A stretch of DNA of 64,000 nt. Origin: Clostridiales bacterium. Lineage in GTDB: Bacteria; Bacillota; Clostridia; Christensenellales; Borkfalkiaceae. The stretch's first letter is position 1; every line of letters begins with the position of its first letter. The notes beneath the pieces were generated by a model, which saw only the letters and a list, made by a program, of their open reading frames with translations, searched no databases and was not told the DNA's origin. This document shows positions 8,376 through 18,145 of this stretch, one piece after another. The position numbers and the translations under genes are program-made. The DNA is taken from contig DPQQ01000014.1 in NCBI GenBank assembly GCA_003538975.1, positions 71,090 through 135,089 of the forward strand, given 5' to 3'.

Positions 8376-9449
8376 ATGGCAAACGTAAAAGTTGCAATTA
8401 ACGGTTTCGGCCGTATCGGCAGACTTGCATTCAGACAGATGTTTGTTGCCGAAGGTTATGAAGTAGTCGCAATCAACGACTTAACCAGCCCCAAGATGCT
8501 CGCTCATCTTCTTAAATATGATACGGCTCAGGGCAGCTTCATGGGTAAAATCGGCGAAAACCTTCACGAAGTTACTTATAAAGACGCCGTTTTGGCAGAA
8601 GACGGCAAGACGGTAGTTACCCCCGGTTCCATCACCGTCGACGGTAAAGAAATCACCATCTACGCATGCCCCAAAGCTCAGGATCTTCCCTGGAAGGCAT
8701 TGGACGTAGACGTAGTTCTTGAATGCACCGGCTTCTATACTTCTAAAGAAAAGGCTATGGCTCACGTTCAGGCAGGCGCTAAAAAGGTTGTTATCTCCGC
8801 TCCCGCAGGCAAAGATCTTCCCACCATCGTTTACAACGTAAACCACAAGATCCTTACCGCAGAAGACAAGGTTATCTCGGCTGCTTCCTGCACCACCAAC
8901 TGCCTTGCTCCCATGGCTAAAGCGCTTAACGACTACGCTCCCATCGTTTCGGGTATCATGACCACCGTTCACGCATACACCGGCGACCAGATGATCCTTG
9001 ACGGACCGCAGAGAAAGGGCGACTTAAGACGTTCGAGAGCAGGTGCTCAGAACATCGTTCCCAACTCCACCGGCGCAGCAAAAGCTATCGGTCTCGTTAT
9101 CCCCGAACTTAACGGCAAACTTATCGGTTCCGCTCAGAGAGTTCCCACCGCTACCGGTTCCACCACGATCCTTGTTGCGGTTGTAAAAGGCAAAGACGTT
9201 ACCGTTGAAGGCATCAACGCCGCTATGAAGGCTGAAGCTACCGAATCGTTCGGCTACAACACCGACGAAATCGTATCTTCCGACGTTATCGGTATGAAAT
9301 ACGGTTCTTTGTTCGACGCTACTCAGACCATGGTTTCCAAGATCGACGAAGATACCTATCAGGTACAGGTTGTTTCGTGGTATGATAACGAAAACTCCTA
9401 CACCAGCCAGATGGTAAGAACCATCAAATACTTCGCTAACGTTAAATAA
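8376..9449 (+). CDS. gap: Glyceraldehyde-3-phosphate dehydrogenase
   Basis: 357 aa. NAD-binding start [15 protein letters not shown]; catalytic cysteine C172 in SCTTNC; phosphate-site TGAAKAIG and [16 protein letters not shown] at the end. It oxidises glyceraldehyde-3-phosphate to 1,3-bisphosphoglycerate. The catalytic Cys is ~20 residues later than in the common 335-aa form because of an insertion in the NAD domain (around residues 62-90), known in a subset of the family. Codon choice is strongly biased, with many C-ending codons, as expected for high expression. Confidence 0.97.
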   Translation: MANVKVAINGFGRIGRLAFRQMFVAEGYEVVAINDLTSPKMLAHLLKYDTAQGSFMGKIGENLHEVTYKDAVLAEDGKTVVTPGSITVDGKEITIYACPKAQDLPWKALDVDVVLECTGFYTSKEKAMAHVQAGAKKVVISAPAGKDLPTIVYNVNHKILTAEDKVISAASCTTNCLAPMAKALNDYAPIVSGIMTTVHAYTGDQMILDGPQRKGDLRRSRAGAQNIVPNSTGAAKAIGLVIPELNGKLIGSAQRVPTATGSTTILVAVVKGKDVTVEGINAAMKAEATESFGYNTDEIVSSDVIGMKYGSLFDATQTMVSKIDEDTYQVQVVSWYDNENSYTSQMVRTIKYFANVK

Positions 9450-9479
9450 GTTTTAACAAAAGCGAATAAAAACTAAAAT

Positions 9480-9509
9480 AAAAGGCGTTTCTTGCGAGAC
9501 GCCTTTTTT
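9480..9509 (+). terminator. Terminator of gap
   Basis: Stem AAAAGGCGT / ACGCCTTTT extended by three weaker pairs, TTGC loop, T-run. Confidence 0.88.
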
Positions 9510-9623
9510 ATGTTTTAAGATTATTATACGGCCGTTATACATTTTGTAAAAGGTTTTGAACGCCCGTAATTCGTTTCGTATAAAACTGCGGTTTTTCAAA
9601 ATAATTTATACGTCATAAAATAC

Positions 9624-9652
9624 TTGAAAATCAACCTTATATGTGTTAAAAT
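9624..9652 (+). promoter_or_regulatory. Promoter of tyrS
   Basis: TTGAAA (9624-9629), 17 nt, TAAAAT (9647-9652). The leader is only ~75 nt, with no T-box specifier or antiterminator. Confidence 0.7.
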
Positions 9653-9734
9653 AATCTAAAAGCCTGTAAAAAGATATTGTTTTGCACGGCATAAAGTCGG
9701 GATATTTAACCGGCAAAGGAAGATTTTTATAACA

Positions 9735-10946
9735 ATGAAAAACGCTGAAAAGAACGTTTACGACGTACTTAAGGAAAGGGGCTTCATAAAACAGACCATT
9801 TACGACGAAGACCTTCAGAAGGCTCTCGCTACCGAGAAGCTTAAATTTTATGTAGGTTTCGATCCTACGGCAGACTCGCTTCATATAGGACATTATATTC
9901 CGATTATGGCTATGGCGTGGATGCAGAAGTACGGTCATACGCCCATCGCGCTTTTCGGCGGCGGCACCGGAATGATAGGCGATCCGTCCGGAAGATCGGA
10001 TATGCGTCAGATGCTCACCAAAGAAACGATAAATCATAATATCGAATGTTTCAAAAAACAGATGTCGAGATTTATATCCTTCGAAGGCGAAAACGGAGCT
10101 ATAATAGCGAACAACGCAGATTGGCTTCTGAATCTTAATTACGTAGACTTTTTAAGAGACATAGGCGTACACTTTTCGGTAAACAAGATGCTTACGGCGG
10201 AATGTTTTAAGCAGCGCATGGAAAAGGGACTTACTTTTTTCGAGTTCAACTACATGCTCATGCAGGGGTACGACTTTCTGGTACTTAATCAGAAGTACGG
10301 CTGCAAACTCGAAGTCGGCGGTGACGATCAGTGGTCCAACATGATAGCCGGCGTAAACCTTATAAGAAAGAAGGAAGGAACGGACGCTTTCTGTCTTACC
10401 TGCACGCTTCTTCTTAACAGCGAAGGCAAAAAAATGGGCAAAACACAGAAGGGCGCGCTCTGGCTTGACGAAAATAAGTGTTCCGTATACGATTTTTACC
10501 AGTATTTCAGAAACGTCGAAGACGTAAAGGTTGCCGAGTGCATGAGACTTTTAACCTTTATGGATATGGACGAAATCGCCGAACTCACCAAATATAACGA
10601 CGAAAGAATGAACGCCGCGAAAGAAAGACTTGCGTTTGAAGTAACCAGACTCGTTCACGGGGAAGAAAAAGCTCTTAAAGCGCAGAAGGAAGCGAGAGCG
10701 GCTTTCGGCGGCAGCGCGGAAGACATGGCTTCGATCGAAGCTCCGGACGGTTCGACCGTGGCGGATCTTCTCGTTATAGCTAAATTCGCAAAATCAAAGA
10801 GCGAAGCGAGACGTCTCGTAGAATCGGGCGCGGTTTCCGTAAACGACGAAAAGGTTTCGGATTTTGCGGTTATACCCGAATCCGCCGGTAAAGAATTCGT
10901 TCTGCATAAAGGCAAAAAGAATCATATAAAAGTTATTCTTAAATAA
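9735..10946 (+). CDS. tyrS: Tyrosyl-tRNA synthetase
   Basis: 403 aa class I synthetase charging tRNA-Tyr. HIGH motif at residues 50-53, the KMSKS counterpart written KMGKT (233-237), tyrosine pocket GGDDQWSNM, and a C-terminal S4-like RNA-binding domain (about 335-400, [19 protein letters not shown]). Length is typical. AGGAAG ribosome site. Confidence 0.96.
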   Translation: MKNAEKNVYDVLKERGFIKQTIYDEDLQKALATEKLKFYVGFDPTADSLHIGHYIPIMAMAWMQKYGHTPIALFGGGTGMIGDPSGRSDMRQMLTKETINHNIECFKKQMSRFISFEGENGAIIANNADWLLNLNYVDFLRDIGVHFSVNKMLTAECFKQRMEKGLTFFEFNYMLMQGYDFLVLNQKYGCKLEVGGDDQWSNMIAGVNLIRKKEGTDAFCLTCTLLLNSEGKKMGKTQKGALWLDENKCSVYDFYQYFRNVEDVKVAECMRLLTFMDMDEIAELTKYNDERMNAAKERLAFEVTRLVHGEEKALKAQKEARAAFGGSAEDMASIEAPDGSTVADLLVIAKFAKSKSEARRLVESGAVSVNDEKVSDFAVIPESAGKEFVLHKGKKNHIKVILK

Positions 10947-11023
10947 AAGTTCGGGGTTAAACCCGGAAGTATAAAATAAAAGATAAAGGAAGGGCGGGGG
11001 TACGTCCTTCCTTATATTATAAT

Positions 11024-11662
11024 ATGGCGATGAAAGAAAGTTACGTAACCGTGGACGGCGAATACGAAGAAGTTACGGTTATAGAAAAGTCGAAGTTCAT
11101 AACTCACGTAAAGCACGTTTCTTCGGAAGAAGAAGCGCGGTCTTTTATCGAGCGGATAAATAAAAAATATTACGACGCGACTCACAATTGTTACGCCTAT
11201 ATCGCGGATAAAGAAGGAACAGTTTTCCGATTTTCCGACGACGGCGAACCGCAGGGTACGGCGGGCATACCTATGCTCGAAGCGATAAAAAACGGAGGGG
11301 TTTCGGAAGTAACGGTAGCGGTGACAAGGTACTTCGGCGGGATAAAGCTCGGTGCGGGCGGACTTGTAAGAGCGTATTCGGGCTGTACAGCTTCCGCGCT
11401 TAAAAACGCAAAAAAGAAGGAGCTGTTTTTATCGTCCTTTTATACTTTAAGTTGCGGTTACGAATACTATAAAAGCGTCTTGAAACTCTTTTCGGGAGCA
11501 AAGGACTATTATATAAAAGGTCAGGACTTTTCGGACGGGGTTAAGGTGGAATTTGCGGTAAAAGTTTCCGCCGAAAAGACTCTTAAAGAAAAAATAACCG
11601 AAACTTTTTCGGGAAGACTTGTTCCCGAAAAAACGGGCGAAGGCTACGGAGAGTATAAATGA
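11024..11662 (+). CDS. yigZ: YigZ/IMPACT family protein (UPF0029)
   Basis: 212 aa. Signature of the IMPACT N-terminal domain: ATHNCYAYI, FSDDGEPQGTAGIPML, TRYFGGIKLGAGGLVRAY; a C-terminal DUF1949-like domain follows. Bacterial members are of uncertain function; the eukaryotic relative affects Gcn2 signalling. No ribosome site precedes ATG 11024. TATAAT (11018-11023) lies six bases before the second in-frame ATG (11030), so initiation at 11030 on a leaderless message is possible, but no -35 is visible. Overlaps recX by four bases. Confidence 0.88.
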   Translation: MAMKESYVTVDGEYEEVTVIEKSKFITHVKHVSSEEEARSFIERINKKYYDATHNCYAYIADKEGTVFRFSDDGEPQGTAGIPMLEAIKNGGVSEVTVAVTRYFGGIKLGAGGLVRAYSGCTASALKNAKKKELFLSSFYTLSCGYEYYKSVLKLFSGAKDYYIKGQDFSDGVKVEFAVKVSAEKTLKEKITETFSGRLVPEKTGEGYGEYK

Positions 11663-12285
11663 GTAAAATAACCGAGATTTCCGAACAAAAAAGGGATAAA
11701 ACGAGAGTAAACCTTTATCTCGACGGGACTTTTTACTGCGGACTTTCGCTCGAGACGGTTTACAGATACCGCTTAAAACCCGGTATGGAAACGACCGAAG
11801 CCGAAATTGCCGAAATGCAGCTCGAAAGCGAAAAGACCGAAGCCTTCGACAAGTCGCTTACTTACGTTTCGAAGGCGCTGAAGCCGAAAAAAGCCGTTAA
11901 AGAATACCTGTACCGCAAAGGTTATACCGACGCGGTGGTAAAGTACTGCATAGACAAACTTGCCGAGTACGGCTTCGTGGACGATTACGCATACTGCGCG
12001 GCTTACGTCAGAACGTACCGCGGCTCCAAGGGCAAAAAACTCATAGAACGCGACCTTAAACTCAAGGGAATAGACTTCAACCTTGTCGAAAGGGCTCTGT
12101 CCGAAGAAATAGATTCGCAGGAAGACGCGGTAAAAGCCATCGCTATCAAATATATGAGAGGAAAAGAACCCACCAAAGAAAATTCGGCAAAACTCTATAA
12201 GTATATTTTATCGAAAGGTTTCGGCTACGACGAAGCGGCTTACGCCGTAAAAGTCGTAAAGGGGGAATTATGGAACGAATACTGA
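11659..12285 (+). CDS. recX: Regulatory protein RecX
   Basis: 208 aa, three-helix repeats of the RecX fold (YLYRKGYTDAVVKYCIDKLAEYGFVDDYAYCAAYV.. YRGSKGKKLIERDLKLKGI). RecX modulates RecA filaments. No recA is in the window. Start overlaps yigZ (ATGA); the end overlaps nnr by 16 bases, so yigZ-recX-nnr are likely cotranscribed. Confidence 0.88.
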   Translation: MSKITEISEQKRDKTRVNLYLDGTFYCGLSLETVYRYRLKPGMETTEAEIAEMQLESEKTEAFDKSLTYVSKALKPKKAVKEYLYRKGYTDAVVKYCIDKLAEYGFVDDYAYCAAYVRTYRGSKGKKLIERDLKLKGIDFNLVERALSEEIDSQEDAVKAIAIKYMRGKEPTKENSAKLYKYILSKGFGYDEAAYAVKVVKGELWNEY

Positions 12286-13703
12286 CCGCTTCGGAAATGA
12301 AAAAAGCCGACGATTATACGATAAATACTCTCGGTATTCCCGAAGAAGAACTTATAATCGCCGCCGGGAAGGCTGTCGCGGAAGAGATAAAAAAGCATAA
12401 GCGCGGCGGAAGGGTTCTGGTCGTATGCGGCAAAGGCAATAACGGAGCGGACGGCAGGGTTATAGCCGAAGAACTTAAAAAAATTCACGGGTTTTCGGTC
12501 TTTTTATACGACGTCGCTTTACCTAAGCCCGAATTGCTTTCGGCGGAATACGATATTATAGCAGATTGTCTTTTAGGCACGGGGCTTAACGGAGCGGTCC
12601 GCGGCGAGTGCGAAAGACTTATAAACAAAATGAACGCCATGAGCGGCTATAAAGTCGCGTGCGATATTCCGTCAGGGTTAAACGCCGATACCGGCAGACC
12701 GCAGAAGGTTTCTTTCAAAGCGGATCTTACCGTGGCGGTGCAGGAATATAAGCGAGGACATTTTTTCGGCGACGGCATAGATTACTGCGGCAAAACCGTA
12801 GCAAAGGATATAGGTATCTCCATCTGGGGCGACTTCCCGTATAAACTTACGGACGAAGACGCTGCGGCTTATTTTAAAAAGCGCAAGAGGAACGTCAACA
12901 AAGGAGACTTTTCAAAGGCGGCTGTCATCGGCGGAAGCAAAGATTTTTACGGTGCGCCCGTACTGTCGCTTTCGTCGCTTATGACTATGATAGGCGGTGC
13001 GGGTTACGGATACCTGTATGCGCCGGAGTCATACCAAAATTTGTATAAAGGCTTCAATCCGGAGTGTATCGTAAAAGGCTTTTCGGACGACGGTGCGAAT
13101 ATGACTTTTGACGAAACGCTGGCAAAAAATCTGAACGATTGTAAGGCGGCCGCTTTCGGCATGGGGCTTGGTGTTACAAAAGGCGTTTACGACGAACTTT
13201 GTGATATTTTGTCTGTATATAAAGGTACGCTTATAATAGACGCCGACGGAATAAACGCTCTTTCGCTTTACGGCAAAGACGTGTTGAAATCTGCTGCGTG
13301 CAAAGTCATAATTACTCCGCATATGGGCGAATTTTCACGCCTTACGGGCATACCCGTCGACAAACTGAAAGAAGATCCTATAAAATACGCCGTAGCGTTA
13401 AGTAAGGAATTAAACGTAACGGTGGTTTTAAAGGACGCCGTTTCGGTAATAACGGACGGCGAAAGAGTATGCGTAAACGTTTCCGGCAGTCCGGCTCTCG
13501 CAAAGGCGGGATCGGGAGACGTACTCTCGGGGCTTATCGCAGGCGTCGCCGTGAGAGAAGAACCCTTCGAAGCGGCTTCCGTCGGCGCGTACGTTTTAGG
13601 GCGAGCCGGAGAATTTGCAGCAAAAGAACGCGGCGATTATTCGGTAACGGCTTCGATGCTGCCCGAATTTATAGGAAGATTTATCGCAAAACTCGAAGAG
13701 TAA
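12270..13703 (+). CDS. nnr: Bifunctional NAD(P)H-hydrate epimerase / ADP-dependent dehydratase
   Basis: 477 aa metabolite-repair enzyme. The N-terminal YjeF_N epimerase domain (residues ~1-205; VVCGKGNNGADGRVIAEEL, CDIPSGLNADTG) interconverts R- and S-NAD(P)HX. The C-terminal ribokinase-like dehydratase domain (~220-477; IGGSKDFYGAPVLSLSS, ITPHMGEFSRL, GSGDVLSGLIAG) dehydrates S-NAD(P)HX using ADP. The fusion is common in Bacillota. Starts within recX. Confidence 0.94.
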   Translation: MERILTASEMKKADDYTINTLGIPEEELIIAAGKAVAEEIKKHKRGGRVLVVCGKGNNGADGRVIAEELKKIHGFSVFLYDVALPKPELLSAEYDIIADCLLGTGLNGAVRGECERLINKMNAMSGYKVACDIPSGLNADTGRPQKVSFKADLTVAVQEYKRGHFFGDGIDYCGKTVAKDIGISIWGDFPYKLTDEDAAAYFKKRKRNVNKGDFSKAAVIGGSKDFYGAPVLSLSSLMTMIGGAGYGYLYAPESYQNLYKGFNPECIVKGFSDDGANMTFDETLAKNLNDCKAAAFGMGLGVTKGVYDELCDILSVYKGTLIIDADGINALSLYGKDVLKSAACKVIITPHMGEFSRLTGIPVDKLKEDPIKYAVALSKELNVTVVLKDAVSVITDGERVCVNVSGSPALAKAGSGDVLSGLIAGVAVREEPFEAASVGAYVLGRAGEFAAKERGDYSVTASMLPEFIGRFIAKLEE

Positions 13704-13723
13704 TTTAAAAACCAATAAAAAGT

Positions 13724-14497
13724 ATGGATTATAGCGAAAAAATAAAAAAACTGAGCGAAATTATAGATAAAAGTTATAAAGTCGTGGCGTTTACGGGAGC
13801 GGGTATAAGTTGCCCTTCGGGCATACCGGATTTCCGGTCGGCGGACGGGCTTTATAATCAGAAGTCGGGCATCGCATATCCGCCCGAAGAGATAATATCT
13901 CACGGATTCTTTTTCTCTCATACGAAAGAATTTTACGATTTTTACTTTTCTAAAATGGTGTATGAAACGGCAAAGCCGAACTTCGCTCATTTATATCTCG
14001 CTCGGCTCGAAGAAAATGGCAAACTTCTGGCAACGGTTACGCAGAACATAGACGGGCTTCACCAGAAGGCGGGTTCGAAAGAAGTGTTTGAACTGCACGG
14101 CAGCGTTTTAAGAAACAACTGCACCGCCTGCAACAGATTTCACACGCTTGAAGAAGTAAAAGAAAGCGCGAAAATAAACGGAGGAGTACCGCGTTGCAAG
14201 GTGTGCGGGAAAGTTGTAAAACCCGACGTGGTTCTGTATGACGAACCGCTGGATGAAGAAACCGTCGAAGGCGCGATAAACGCAATTTCGGTTGCGGATA
14301 CGCTTATAATAATAGGAACTTCTTTAACGGTCTATCCGGCGGCGGGATTTATAAACTTTTTCAAGGGAAAGCATCTTGTTTTAATAAACAAGTCCGAAAC
14401 GCAGATAGACAAAACCGCCGAGCTTGTCATAAACGAGGATGCTGCGAAAGCGTTTTACGACCTGTCGGTATTTAACGGCGAAAAGACTCTTGCATAA
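13724..14497 (+). CDS. cobB: Sir2-family NAD-dependent protein deacylase
   Basis: 257 aa. NAD-binding GAGISCPSGIPDFRS, catalytic core TQNIDGLHQKAGS with histidine in ELHGS, zinc ribbon CTAC ... CKVCGK, and GTSLTVYPAAG. It removes acyl groups from lysines with NAD consumption. It sits 20 bp after nnr, which repairs NAD derivatives, so a common NAD-related unit is plausible. No Shine-Dalgarno sequence is visible before ATG. Confidence 0.92.
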   Translation: MDYSEKIKKLSEIIDKSYKVVAFTGAGISCPSGIPDFRSADGLYNQKSGIAYPPEEIISHGFFFSHTKEFYDFYFSKMVYETAKPNFAHLYLARLEENGKLLATVTQNIDGLHQKAGSKEVFELHGSVLRNNCTACNRFHTLEEVKESAKINGGVPRCKVCGKVVKPDVVLYDEPLDEETVEGAINAISVADTLIIIGTSLTVYPAAGFINFFKGKHLVLINKSETQIDKTAELVINEDAAKAFYDLSVFNGEKTLA

Positions 14498-14518
14498 CCG
14501 ATAAAAATATTGTATAAT
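14490..14518 (+). promoter_or_regulatory. Promoter of the gene at 14538
   Basis: TTGCAT (14490-14495), 17 nt, TATAAT (14513-14518). The -35 overlaps the end of the sirtuin gene. Confidence 0.7.
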
Positions 14519-14537
14519 AATAAAAAAGGAGAAAATA

Positions 14538-15047
14538 ATGAGAAGTAACGATTATTATAACGATAATTATTCCGGCGGCAATGAAAATAACGGCGGTTCG
14601 GATTCCGACAATCGCTTCGATTACGGCGAATATCATAAAAGCGTAGTCGGCGATCCGTTTGACGACAGAATGAGAAAACGCTATAACGAACTTTCCCGGA
14701 AACAGTTTAAAATAGCCAAAATAGTAATGGCTTCGGTCTTTTCGCTTATGGCGGTAGTATGGATTATTATCGGCGTGGCTTTTAAAGTCACGGGAATAAG
14801 CGAGGAGGGCGGCCCGCCATGGTATATTTTTGTCGGAATCGGCGGATTATGGCTCGTTATAGCCGTACTTATCGCGGTTTTCATGAAGGCGCCTTCGTAC
14901 GATACGATGAAAAAGAGAGCGCAAAAATATTACGGATATTCTTCGCTGGACTACGGCTCGATCGAAAACAAAGCGAGAACGGACGTTCTGGAAGAGCGCG
15001 TAAAAGAACTTGAAGAAGAAGTTAATCGTTTGAAGAACGAAAAATAA
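14538..15047 (+). CDS. Small two-helix membrane protein with C-terminal coiled coil
   Basis: 169 aa, family not recognised. The N-terminal ~45 residues are Asn/Tyr/Asp-rich and look disordered. Two membrane helices follow (about residues 56-82 and 94-115), joined by a short loop, then a basic segment and a heptad-like tail (LEERVKELEEEVNRLKNEK). Both ends are predicted cytoplasmic. It has its own promoter and an AAGGAG ribosome site, so it is expressed apart from the nnr group. Confidence 0.75.
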   Translation: MRSNDYYNDNYSGGNENNGGSDSDNRFDYGEYHKSVVGDPFDDRMRKRYNELSRKQFKIAKIVMASVFSLMAVVWIIIGVAFKVTGISEEGGPPWYIFVGIGGLWLVIAVLIAVFMKAPSYDTMKKRAQKYYGYSSLDYGSIENKARTDVLEERVKELEEEVNRLKNEK

Positions 15048-15096
15048 AAAAACGATTAAAAACAGGCAAAAAGTTTGCAAAAAGGCTTAAAAACCG

Positions 15097-15125
15097 TTGA
15101 CATTATAAAAAAAATAAGGTATCAT
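15097..15125 (+). promoter_or_regulatory. Promoter of infC-rpmI-rplT
   Basis: TTGACA (15097-15102), 17 nt, TATCAT (15120-15125). Confidence 0.85.
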
Positions 15126-15302
15126 ATTCTGGCAAAGAGAAAGTAAACCTTTCCACCGCTTGGCAAAGCTTAAGTCGGTTCGATACGTAATTACGGCGCT
15201 ACGCGCGCTTTAAATCGTTTCGCAGGTTACTTTTTCGTAGCCTGCTTTTTTCGCGATTAAAGCCGTAAGGCTTTATCAAATATTATAAAGGGGTACAAAA
15301 CC
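15126..15302 (+). promoter_or_regulatory. infC operon leader with attenuator
   Basis: A 177-nt untranslated leader. It contains a terminator hairpin (15222-15251: GCAGG.TAC / GTA.CCTGC followed by T6) about 50 nt before infC. In Bacillota this operon is repressed by ribosomal protein L20 binding such a leader and promoting premature termination. The position and terminator fit that model; the L20-binding fold itself I could not verify. Confidence 0.7.
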
Positions 15303-15821
15303 ATAAAAAAAGAGCATCAGATTAACGAGGAAATCCGCGACAGAGAAGTTCGTCTTATAAGCGAAACGGGCGAACAGCTCGGAATTATGTCCGCAAGGGA
15401 AGCTTTGGCTATCGCCGAAGAAAAAGAATTGGATCTCGTAAAAATTTCACCGAACGCGAATCCGCCCGTATGTAAGATAATCAACTACGGCAAATACCTT
15501 TTCGAACTTCAGAAGAAGGAAAAGGAATCGAGAAAGAATCAGAAAGTTCAGGAAATTAAAGAAATACAGCTTTCCATGACGATAGACGTGGGAGACGTAA
15601 ACGTCAAAGCCAAGCAGTGCAATAAATTTTTAGCCGCTGGCAACAAGGTTAAAGTAACCATAAGAATGCACGGCAGACAGATGGCGCACGCAAGCATGTC
15701 GGTCGACGTTATGAACAACTTCTTCGAACTCGTCAAAGAAAACGGAGTAATGGAAAAGAAACCGCTTACCGAGGGCAGAAACGTCTGGATGATGCTTGCC
15801 CCGATAAAAGATAAGCGTTAA
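15303..15821 (+). CDS. infC: Translation initiation factor IF-3 (ATA start)
   Basis: 172 aa. The conserved IF-3 start [14 protein letters not shown] lies upstream of the first in-frame ATG (15387), and the frame opens at ATA (15303) just after AAAGGGG at good spacing. IF-3 genes commonly start with AUU or AUA. IF-3 rejects such codons, which gives self-repression. Linker and C-terminal domain are normal ([29 protein letters not shown]). First gene of the IF3-L35-L20 operon. Confidence 0.93.
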   Translation: MKKEHQINEEIRDREVRLISETGEQLGIMSAREALAIAEEKELDLVKISPNANPPVCKIINYGKYLFELQKKEKESRKNQKVQEIKEIQLSMTIDVGDVNVKAKQCNKFLAAGNKVKVTIRMHGRQMAHASMSVDVMNNFFELVKENGVMEKKPLTEGRNVWMMLAPIKDKR

Positions 15822-15850
15822 AAATCAAAAACAAACTGGAGGATACAACC

Positions 15851-16048
15851 ATGCCGAAAATGAAAACGAAGAGCGGCGCTAAAAAGCGTTTCAGAGTAAC
15901 CGCAAGCGGTAAGATCAAAAGATCTCACGCAGGCAAAAACCATATTTTAACCAAGAAAGCAAGAAAGAGAAAGAACAACCTTGCTTCCGGCGCATACGTA
16001 GACGCGGGACAGCAGAAGACCATTTCTACTTTAATTTACAACAAGTAA
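15851..16048 (+). CDS. rpmI: Ribosomal protein L35
   Basis: 65 aa, very basic, starting [24 protein letters not shown], the family signature. Normal length. GGAGG ribosome site. Second gene of the operon. Confidence 0.97.
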   Translation: MPKMKTKSGAKKRFRVTASGKIKRSHAGKNHILTKKARKRKNNLASGAYVDAGQQKTISTLIYNK

Positions 16049-16063
16049 TCGGAGGATATAACA

Positions 16064-16417
16064 ATGCGTATTAAAAGAGCAGTCAACGGCGTTAAGAAAC
16101 GCAGAAAGATATTAAAATTAGCCAAAGGATATTTCGGCGGTAAGAGCAAACTTTACAGAGTTGCCCGCGAAGCCGTTATGAAGTCCGGCAACTACGCTTA
16201 TATCGGAAGAAAGCTTAAGAAGAGAGATTTCCGTTCTCTTTGGATCGCGCGTATCAATGCGGCGGCAAGAATGAACGGCTTATCCTATTCGAAGTTCATG
16301 TACGGACTTAAAACCGCAGGCGTAAACCTTAACAGAAAGGTTCTTGCGGAACTCGCGATTTCCGACGCGGCGGCATTCACCGCATTGGCAGAAACCGCTA
16401 AAAAGGCGATTAAATAA
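16064..16417 (+). CDS. rplT: Ribosomal protein L20
   Basis: 117 aa. [29 protein letters not shown] and [16 protein letters not shown] are diagnostic. 50S assembly protein and probable repressor of this operon through the leader. Confidence 0.97.
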   Translation: MRIKRAVNGVKKRRKILKLAKGYFGGKSKLYRVAREAVMKSGNYAYIGRKLKKRDFRSLWIARINAAARMNGLSYSKFMYGLKTAGVNLNRKVLAELAISDAAAFTALAETAKKAIK

Positions 16418-16445
16418 GTTTTAATAACTTGAAAATAACTTTCCG

Positions 16446-16485
16446 CAGCGCTTAACTTATAGTCAGCTATAGTTAAGCGCTGTTT
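16446..16485 (+). terminator. Hairpin at the end of the L20 operon
   Basis: A 12-bp stem CAGCGCTTAACT / AGTTAAGCGCTG with further inner pairs. The T-tract is poor (TGTTTGG), so termination may be partial with read-through into the methyltransferase gene. Confidence 0.6.
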
Positions 16486-16503
16486 GGTAAAAACGATTAT
16501 TCG

Positions 16504-17268
16504 ATGATTATTTCGAGACAAAACGAAAAAGTAAAAAAGATACGTTCGCTTAAAGAAAAAAAGTTCAGAGCGGAGAATAACGAATACGTCGCTTACGGCT
16601 ATAAACTCGTTCTCGAAGCGATTTCTTTAAAGCTCCCGATAGTTTGCATTGCGGGTACCGGAGAAATGCTTGAAAGGATCGGCCTTAAAGAAACGTTGCC
16701 GGGTGAAAATAACGGTTACGGATTCGAAGTAATCGCCGTTTCGGAAGAAGTGTTCTCGTCAATGACGGAAGAAGTTTCTCCGCAGGGCGTTCTTGCGGTG
16801 ATAAAAAAACCGTCGAACGAACTCTGTCCGCCGACGGGCGATTGTATTTTGTTAGACGGCATATCCGATCCCGGGAATTTGGGAACGATTATAAGAACGG
16901 CCGCCGCCGCCGATATAAAAGAATTGTATCTTGCGGACTGCGCGGACGCTTTTAATCCGAAAACCGTAAGGAGCGCGATGGGCGGACTTTTCAGAGTAAA
17001 AGTTTGCGAGTGCGATAAAAAAACAGCCGTTTCGCTCATAAATAAGCCGATAATAGTGGCGGATATGGACGGAGAGAACGTGTTTACTTACACTAAGCCG
17101 GGCGACTTTTGCCTTGCCGTCGGTAACGAAGCGAACGGAATTTCGGACTATGTAAAAAATTCCGCAAAAATAAAGGTCGCCGTTCCCATGTCTAACGGCA
17201 TCGAAAGTCTTAACGCCGGGGTTTCGGCAGGAATAATCATGTACGCTTTGAAAAACAGAAAGAAATAA
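16504..17268 (+). CDS. SpoU/TrmH-family RNA 2'-O-methyltransferase
   Basis: 254 aa. N-terminal substrate-binding domain (ISRQNEKVKKIRSLKEKKFR), then the knotted SPOUT domain: DGISDPGNLGTIIRTA (motif 1), VGNEANGIS (motif 2), VPMSNGIESLNAGVSAGI (motif 3). It methylates a ribose in rRNA or tRNA with SAM; the target is not deducible. In many Bacillota a paralogue sits next to rplT, as here. Distinct from RlmB encoded at 55727. No Shine-Dalgarno sequence. Confidence 0.9.
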   Translation: MIISRQNEKVKKIRSLKEKKFRAENNEYVAYGYKLVLEAISLKLPIVCIAGTGEMLERIGLKETLPGENNGYGFEVIAVSEEVFSSMTEEVSPQGVLAVIKKPSNELCPPTGDCILLDGISDPGNLGTIIRTAAAADIKELYLADCADAFNPKTVRSAMGGLFRVKVCECDKKTAVSLINKPIIVADMDGENVFTYTKPGDFCLAVGNEANGISDYVKNSAKIKVAVPMSNGIESLNAGVSAGIIMYALKNRKK

Positions 17269-17279
17269 AGGAGAACCTT

Positions 17280-18020
17280 ATGTCAGGACATTCCCATTCC
17301 GCAAATATCGCTAAAAAGAAAGAAAAAATCGACGCAATCAAAGGCAAAATATTCACCAAAGTCGGAAGAGAACTCGCAGTAGCAGCGAAGAACGGTTCCG
17401 ATCCCAACACAAACTCGAAGCTTGCCGACGCCATCGCAAAAGCAAAGGCGTGCAACATGCCCAACGATAACATTAAAAGATGTATCGCGAAGGCTGCGGG
17501 CGAACTTTCGGCAACCAATTTCGAAGAATTGACTTACGAAGGATACGGCCCGAACGGAAGCGCGGTTATAGTCAAAACGCTTACCGATAACAAAAACAGA
17601 ACTTTCGACTACGTAAGAACGGCTATGCGTAAGCATGGCGGCGAACTCGGCAACAGCGGGTGCGTTTCGTATAATTTCCAGACGATGGGCGTAATAGTTA
17701 TCGAAAGAACTCCCGACCTTGACGAAGATACCGTTATAGAATACGCTCTCGACGCGGGTGCGGACGACGTTATCGCTGAAGAAGACGCATTCACCGTTTA
17801 TACCTCTCCGTCGAACTTCTCCGCCGTGAGAAAGTATCTCGAAGAAAAAGGACTTAAATTCTTCAGTGCGGAAATCGACATGATTCCGCAGAACAAAGTT
17901 ACGCTCGAAGGCGAAGCTCTCGAAAAGTTCCAGCGTCTTATCGACGGACTCGAAGATCTCGACGACGTTCAGGACGTATATCATAACGTAGATCTTCCCG
18001 ACGACGAAGACGACGAATAA
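17280..18020 (+). CDS. yebC: YebC/PmpR-family protein
   Basis: 246 aa. Starts MSGHSHSANIAKKKEKIDAIKGKIFTK, the signature of the family, with GYGPNGSAVIV, LTDNKNRT and the acidic end typical of it. Members were described as DNA-binding regulators, and more recently as ribosome-associated factors easing translation of difficult stretches such as polyproline. Length is normal. AAGGAG ribosome site. Confidence 0.94.
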   Translation: MSGHSHSANIAKKKEKIDAIKGKIFTKVGRELAVAAKNGSDPNTNSKLADAIAKAKACNMPNDNIKRCIAKAAGELSATNFEELTYEGYGPNGSAVIVKTLTDNKNRTFDYVRTAMRKHGGELGNSGCVSYNFQTMGVIVIERTPDLDEDTVIEYALDAGADDVIAEEDAFTVYTSPSNFSAVRKYLEEKGLKFFSAEIDMIPQNKVTLEGEALEKFQRLIDGLEDLDDVQDVYHNVDLPDDEDDE

Positions 18021-18080
18021 TTTGCGGCAGAAAAATGCCGTAAACCGGAATTATATATTATAAACGAAAAAAGAATACAT

Positions 18081-18132
18081 AAATAACGGCTTTTCGCGGA
18101 AAATAGTTAATAAGCGGCGAGCCGTTATTTTT
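18081..18132 (+). terminator. Probable terminator of yebC
   Basis: Stem AAATAACGGC / GCCGTTATTT with a 30-nt loop and short T-run, 60 bp after the stop. Confidence 0.6.
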
Positions 18133-18145
18133 AAACTCTGTTAAG

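Noticed and set aside
9511..9734. T-box riboswitch upstream of tyrS
   Set aside because: The leader is only ~75 nt from the predicted promoter and lacks a specifier loop and antiterminator.
11018..11032. Fourth leaderless promoter at yigZ
   Set aside because: TATAAT-N6-ATG spacing is right for the second ATG, but no -35 box can be found; mentioned only as a hint.
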